Positions 60,801-64,000 of a stretch of 64,000 nt of DNA are shown here, piece after piece; the stretch's first letter is position 1; the number at the start of each line of letters is the position of its first letter. Made by a program: the position numbers and the translations under genes. The notes under the pieces were generated by a model. It saw nothing but the letters and a program-made list of their open reading frames with translations, was not told the origin of the DNA and ran no database searches. This DNA comes from JBMYTN01 sp049604415 (lineage in GTDB: Bacteria > Pseudomonadota > Alphaproteobacteria > Rhodospirillales > Rhodospirillaceae), in contig JBMYTN010000008.1 in the NCBI GenBank assembly GCA_049604415.1, forward strand, positions 1 through 64,000, written 5' to 3'.

Positions 60801-61683
60801 GTGGCTGGACTATGCCTTCATGACCCGTGCTTTGGTGGCAACCACCATTCTCAGCCTATCCATCGCCCCGGTGGGCGCGTTTTTGGTCCTGCGGCGTCTG
60901 TCCCTGGCGGGCGAGGCCATGGCCCATGCAATGGTGCCCGGCATTGTCATCGCCTTTGTTATTGCCGGTCTGTCAGTGACTTCCCTGGTGATTGGCGGCC
61001 TGACAGCGGGCATCATCGTAGCCGCCCTGACCAGTCTGCTGGCCCGGCTGACCATCATCCGCGAAGATGCCAGCCTCGCCTCGCTCTATTTGATCGCCCT
61101 GGCCTTGGGGATTTTCATCCTCTCCGCCGCCGGATCCGCCGTGCCGCTGCAAAGCTTTCTGTTTGGCTCCATTCTGGGCATTGATGACGCCACCCTGATC
61201 CTGATTGGCGCGACGGCATCGTTTACCCTGTTTAGCTTCGCCCTGATCCTGCGCCCGCTGATCACCCACACCATCGACCCAGTGTTTTTTGAAAGCCAGT
61301 CCGCGCGGCCCGGCTTGGTGCCGCAATGGTTCATGCTGTTGGTGGTACTGAACCTGCTTGGCGCGTTCAAGGCGCTGGGGACCTTGATGGCTGTGGGTCT
61401 GATGATCCTGCCCGCCACGGCGGCCCGCTACTGGGTCTCAACCATCACAGGCTATTTGCTGCTGACCTTCCTATTCGCCCTGCTGAGCTGCTGGCTGGGG
61501 CTGATCCTCTCCTTCTATCTGCCCGATGTGCCCTCCGGCCCGGCCATTGTTCTGGTCGCGGCCCTGTTCTTTTTCGTCAGCCTGCTGTTCGCCCCCAATG
61601 GCTTCCAGGCCGGGGCAAAGCTGAACCCGTTTCGCCGGGACCCAAAAGCCAGATCTTCTTCCCAGTCAACCAAAGGAGCCTAA
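60793..61683 (+). CDS. Metal ABC transporter permease (ZnuB/TroC family)
   Basis: 296 residues from MFEWLDYAFM, with about eight to nine membrane helices and the family stretches SLAGEAMAHAMVPGIVIAF (coupling region) and GTLMAVGLMILPATAARYW. A hydrophilic tail of about 25 residues follows the last helix. It sits between the ATPase (overlap) and the binding protein (4-bp gap). Confidence 0.92.
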   Translation: MFEWLDYAFMTRALVATTILSLSIAPVGAFLVLRRLSLAGEAMAHAMVPGIVIAFVIAGLSVTSLVIGGLTAGIIVAALTSLLARLTIIREDASLASLYLIALALGIFILSAAGSAVPLQSFLFGSILGIDDATLILIGATASFTLFSFALILRPLITHTIDPVFFESQSARPGLVPQWFMLLVVLNLLGAFKALGTLMAVGLMILPATAARYWVSTITGYLLLTFLFALLSCWLGLILSFYLPDVPSGPAIVLVAALFFFVSLLFAPNGFQAGAKLNPFRRDPKARSSSQSTKGA

Positions 61684-61687
61684 CCTT

Positions 61688-62569
61688 ATGAAAACACTGC
61701 TTAAGGGTCTGATCATCGCGGCTGCGTCTTTCGCCGCAACCCCGGCCTTTGCTGCCGATAAGGTCCATGTCGTGGCCAGTTTCTCCATCCTGGGCGACAT
61801 GGTCAGCTCTGTGACCGGCGATTTGGCCGAGGTGACCACCATCGTCGGACCCGATGCGGACGCCCATCTCTACAGCCCCAATGCCGGTGATGCCAAAGCC
61901 GTGGCCGATGCGGATGTGGTGTTTGTCAACGGCCTGGGCTTTGAGACCTGGTCCCAAACCCTGATCGATACCTCCGGCACCAAGGCCAGCGTTTTCGTCG
62001 CCACTGACGGGGTTACACCATTGGAGGTCGAGGGCGAGATCGATCCCCATGCCTGGAATGCACTGACCAATGGTCTGATCTATGTGGACAACATTGCTAA
62101 GGGCATGGCGGAAGCAGATCCGGCCAATGCAGCGGCCTATAAGGCCAATGCCGCTGCCTATTCGGCGCGTTTGCAGGCTCTGCATGACAGCGCCACGGAA
62201 CAGTTGGGCGCATTGCCTGCGGATCATCGCACCGTCGTCACCGCCCATGACGCCTTTGGCTATCTGGCCGATGCCTATGGCCTGACCTTCTTGGCCCCGG
62301 TGGGCATTGACACCGAAGCCGAACCGTCTGCCCAGGAGATGGCCGCCCTGATCGACAATCTGAAGGAAACCGGCGCGGGGGCCTTGTTCGTGGAGAACAT
62401 CACCAGCCCAGCCCTGGTGGAGCAGATCTCTCGGGAGACCGGGATCGAGATCGGCGGTCAGCTGTTCTCAGACGCCCTGTCCGAGCGTGGCGGTCCGGCC
62501 ACCAGCTATGAAACCATGTTCCAGCACAATCTGAAGACGCTGATTGAGGCTTTGGGCTCCCACTCCTAA
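61688..62569 (+). CDS. Periplasmic metal-binding protein (ZnuA/TroA family)
   Basis: 293 residues with signal peptide MKTLLKGLIIAAASFAATPAFA. Likely metal ligands are H60 (DADAHLY), H121 (DPHAW), H187 (TAHDAFGYL) and D262 (LFSDAL), the H3D set of zinc-type TroA/ZnuA members. There is no His-rich loop. A third-position His rather than Glu argues against a pure Mn-binding site. With the B12 riboswitch this suggests Co2+ uptake; the ligand set does not exclude it. Confidence 0.92.
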   Translation: MKTLLKGLIIAAASFAATPAFAADKVHVVASFSILGDMVSSVTGDLAEVTTIVGPDADAHLYSPNAGDAKAVADADVVFVNGLGFETWSQTLIDTSGTKASVFVATDGVTPLEVEGEIDPHAWNALTNGLIYVDNIAKGMAEADPANAAAYKANAAAYSARLQALHDSATEQLGALPADHRTVVTAHDAFGYLADAYGLTFLAPVGIDTEAEPSAQEMAALIDNLKETGAGALFVENITSPALVEQISRETGIEIGGQLFSDALSERGGPATSYETMFQHNLKTLIEALGSHS

Positions 62570-62584
62570 GAGTTCATCGGTTGC

Positions 62585-62618
62585 AAAGGCCCCTCAAGAG
62601 CGTCTTGAGGGGCCTTTG
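62585..62618. terminator. Bidirectional terminator after the metal ABC operon
   Basis: AAAGGCCCCTCAAGA pairs with TCTTGAGGGGCCTTT around a 3-nt loop. It closes both the metal operon and the converging trpE-like gene. Confidence 0.85.
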
Positions 62619-62627
62619 CTGTTCTGC

Positions 62628-63929
62628 TTAGGAGCCTTCCAGCACCCTGAGGAAAGCCGCAACCTTTTGATCCGTGGCCGCTTCGGACCCCTCAGGATCC
62701 GTCTGCGGATCCACCAGAGCCCCGATCCGGATCTCGGCCATGCCGTCGCGCAGGCGGAAGGTGCGGGTGGTCACCGCACTTTCCAGACTGCCGTCAAAGC
62801 GCAACACGCCAAAGGCACCACCATACCAGCCCCGAGGCCCGCTTTCCGCAGCCTCCAAATGCGCCATGGCCTCGCGCTTGGGCCGCCCGGTGACCGAGGC
62901 CGCCCAGCACTGCTCCGCCAACACATCCAGGGCATCCTGGTCCGCCGCCAGGGACTCAGCCCGCTGCTTGCCTGCGGAGTCGCACAGGACGGTGCCGTCC
63001 TTGACCCGGACAAACATGTCCGGCGACCCGCCGACCAAATGGTCGCCATGGCCCAGATTGGCAATCACGCCATAGGGCACCGGTTCCGCAGTCAGCAGAT
63101 CCTTGAACAAATCCGACGGAGCCCGGCTGTTGGGGCGGCGCAGCAAGCGGCTGGGGGCCACTTCGGCCAAATCACCACGTTCAAACCGGCTCTGGGCATC
63201 GCGCACCATAGCCGCATAGCGCCCGGCGGACTTGTCATCCCAGGACTCGGTCCGGGACGAGGCCCCGACCCCGGGGGCATTGTCGCTGCCATAGGGCAGC
63301 CAAGGCGCCAAGACCCCCTCTCGGGGCAGCTCCGATGTACAGCCTCCGGTGGTTCGTTCGAAGTCGTAACAAATCTCAACAGCGGTCTCATAGGCCGGTG
63401 ACTGCACCAGCAGCCGGTCCGGCAAATAGAGCACCAAATCCCGATGCCCCACCGGACGCCGCTTCATCAGCGGGATATCGGCAAAATCGAGGCCCAGATC
63501 ATAGCCAAAGGCGCCATAAAGGCCGAGAAACGGGTCTTTGGGCGAGGCAAACAGATCGCATATCGCCCGCAGGACACAGAACGGACCCGGTCTGCGCGCA
63601 TGTCTGCCCACCGAACCGTCCGTTTTCCGGTCTTTCGCAGCGCGTCGGGCCGAGAGGGTCAGCATATGCGGCCCCCGAATGGGCGCTTCCAGCTCGGGCC
63701 TGGAGGCCAAAGCCCGGGTGATGGGGTCCAGCAACAATTGTCCGCGCCGATTCAGCGCCGAAATCATCACCATGCCCATCGCCGCCGTGAGGGCCAAAGG
63801 CGAATCGACAAAGCCGACACACCAGGGCGGCTGACCGTCCAAAGGCCCAGTGCGGCTCTCCAGGATCATGCCGTGATGGCTGTTCAGGGCTTCGCTTAAG
63901 GCCGGGAAGGCGGGGACACTTTTGGCCAT
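62628..63929 (-). CDS. TrpE/PabB-family chorismate-binding protein lacking the central catalytic segment
   Basis: 433 residues from MAKSVPAFPAL (GTG at 63953 also open). The N-terminal half is TrpE-like: LGLYGAFGYDLGLDF, RDLVLYLPDRLLV. The C-terminal half has SRFERGDLAEVAPSR, YGVIANLGHGDHLVGGSPDMFVRV and VTGRPKREAM, WYGGAFGVLRFDG. Between SPDMFVRV and VTGRPK the family normally has about 70 more residues with PIAGTxxRG, the DxxRND metal/chorismate site and the YSxxxH helix; here a 37-residue link replaces it. No glutaminase domain follows. It is unlikely to be a working anthranilate synthase; it may bind a related ligand, or be degenerate. Confidence 0.75.
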   Translation of the reverse strand: MAKSVPAFPALSEALNSHHGMILESRTGPLDGQPPWCVGFVDSPLALTAAMGMVMISALNRRGQLLLDPITRALASRPELEAPIRGPHMLTLSARRAAKDRKTDGSVGRHARRPGPFCVLRAICDLFASPKDPFLGLYGAFGYDLGLDFADIPLMKRRPVGHRDLVLYLPDRLLVQSPAYETAVEICYDFERTTGGCTSELPREGVLAPWLPYGSDNAPGVGASSRTESWDDKSAGRYAAMVRDAQSRFERGDLAEVAPSRLLRRPNSRAPSDLFKDLLTAEPVPYGVIANLGHGDHLVGGSPDMFVRVKDGTVLCDSAGKQRAESLAADQDALDVLAEQCWAASVTGRPKREAMAHLEAAESGPRGWYGGAFGVLRFDGSLESAVTTRTFRLRDGMAEIRIGALVDPQTDPEGSEAATDQKVAAFLRVLEGS

Positions 63930-64000
63930 GCCTGGCCAATGCGGCCCCGTCACCGGACTTATAGACCGGCGGACGACCAGCCCGCCGGTTGTTCTCCAAC

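Overview
The window looks like a chromosome segment from an alphaproteobacterium, probably Rhodospirillales. This rests on high GC, the Hsp20-DUF1150 pair, the rplY-pth-ychF and aroK-aroB blocks, an oxygen-dependent style Cob enzyme set made with CbiX and CbiG, an Amt-histidine kinase fusion, and a 36/30 CRISPR array of type II-C appearance. The order is inferred from gene content, not from a phylogeny.

Left edge to 13 kb: the terminal repeats of a CRISPR array (cas genes would lie off the left edge) with its own terminator; the translation block rpmI-rplT-(terminator/attenuator)-pheS-pheT on the minus strand; a receiver-CheC pair; a TauE-type exporter; and a ProVWX glycine betaine transporter followed by two more ProX-type binding proteins, giving three paralogues in a row.

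13.6-23.4 kb: cobalamin synthesis. cobD faces a tightly overlapping plus-strand operon cbiX-cobH(fusion)-cobL-cobI-cbiG/cobJ-cobM. The cbiG/cobJ fusion gene is interrupted by a frameshift that a small deletion between direct repeats would explain. A methyltransferase gene follows.

23.4-42 kb: mostly housekeeping genes: hsp20/DUF1150, a hybrid histidine kinase, rplY-pth-ychF, DUF2889, a CBS protein, a CorC-type protein, aroK-aroB, a small membrane protein with a large exported protein, a glyoxalase-fold protein, xerD, a D,D-carboxypeptidase, an Amt-kinase fusion and tRNA-Thr(CGT).

42-55 kb: an accessory, more AT-rich region with palindromic repeats. It has an acidic protein of unknown function; a two-gene operon of a 66-residue leader-like peptide and a class I isoprenoid-synthase-like enzyme; a divergent ImmA/IrrE-like metalloprotease fused to a cyclic-nucleotide-binding domain; an RDD-like membrane protein; a Tat-exported SQR-like flavoprotein with DUF5368; a serralysin-like protein whose zinc site is destroyed; and two secreted paralogues that share a promoter.

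55-64 kb: an orphan TRAP binding protein divergent from a SiaA-SiaB-SiaC partner-switching module; a clear cobalamin riboswitch upstream of a 45-residue membrane peptide and a ZnuABC/TroABC-type metal ABC transporter (probable cobalt uptake); and a TrpE-like protein lacking the segment that normally carries catalytic residues. The riboswitch transporter and the cob operon together suggest that cobalt supply and corrin synthesis are both encoded here.
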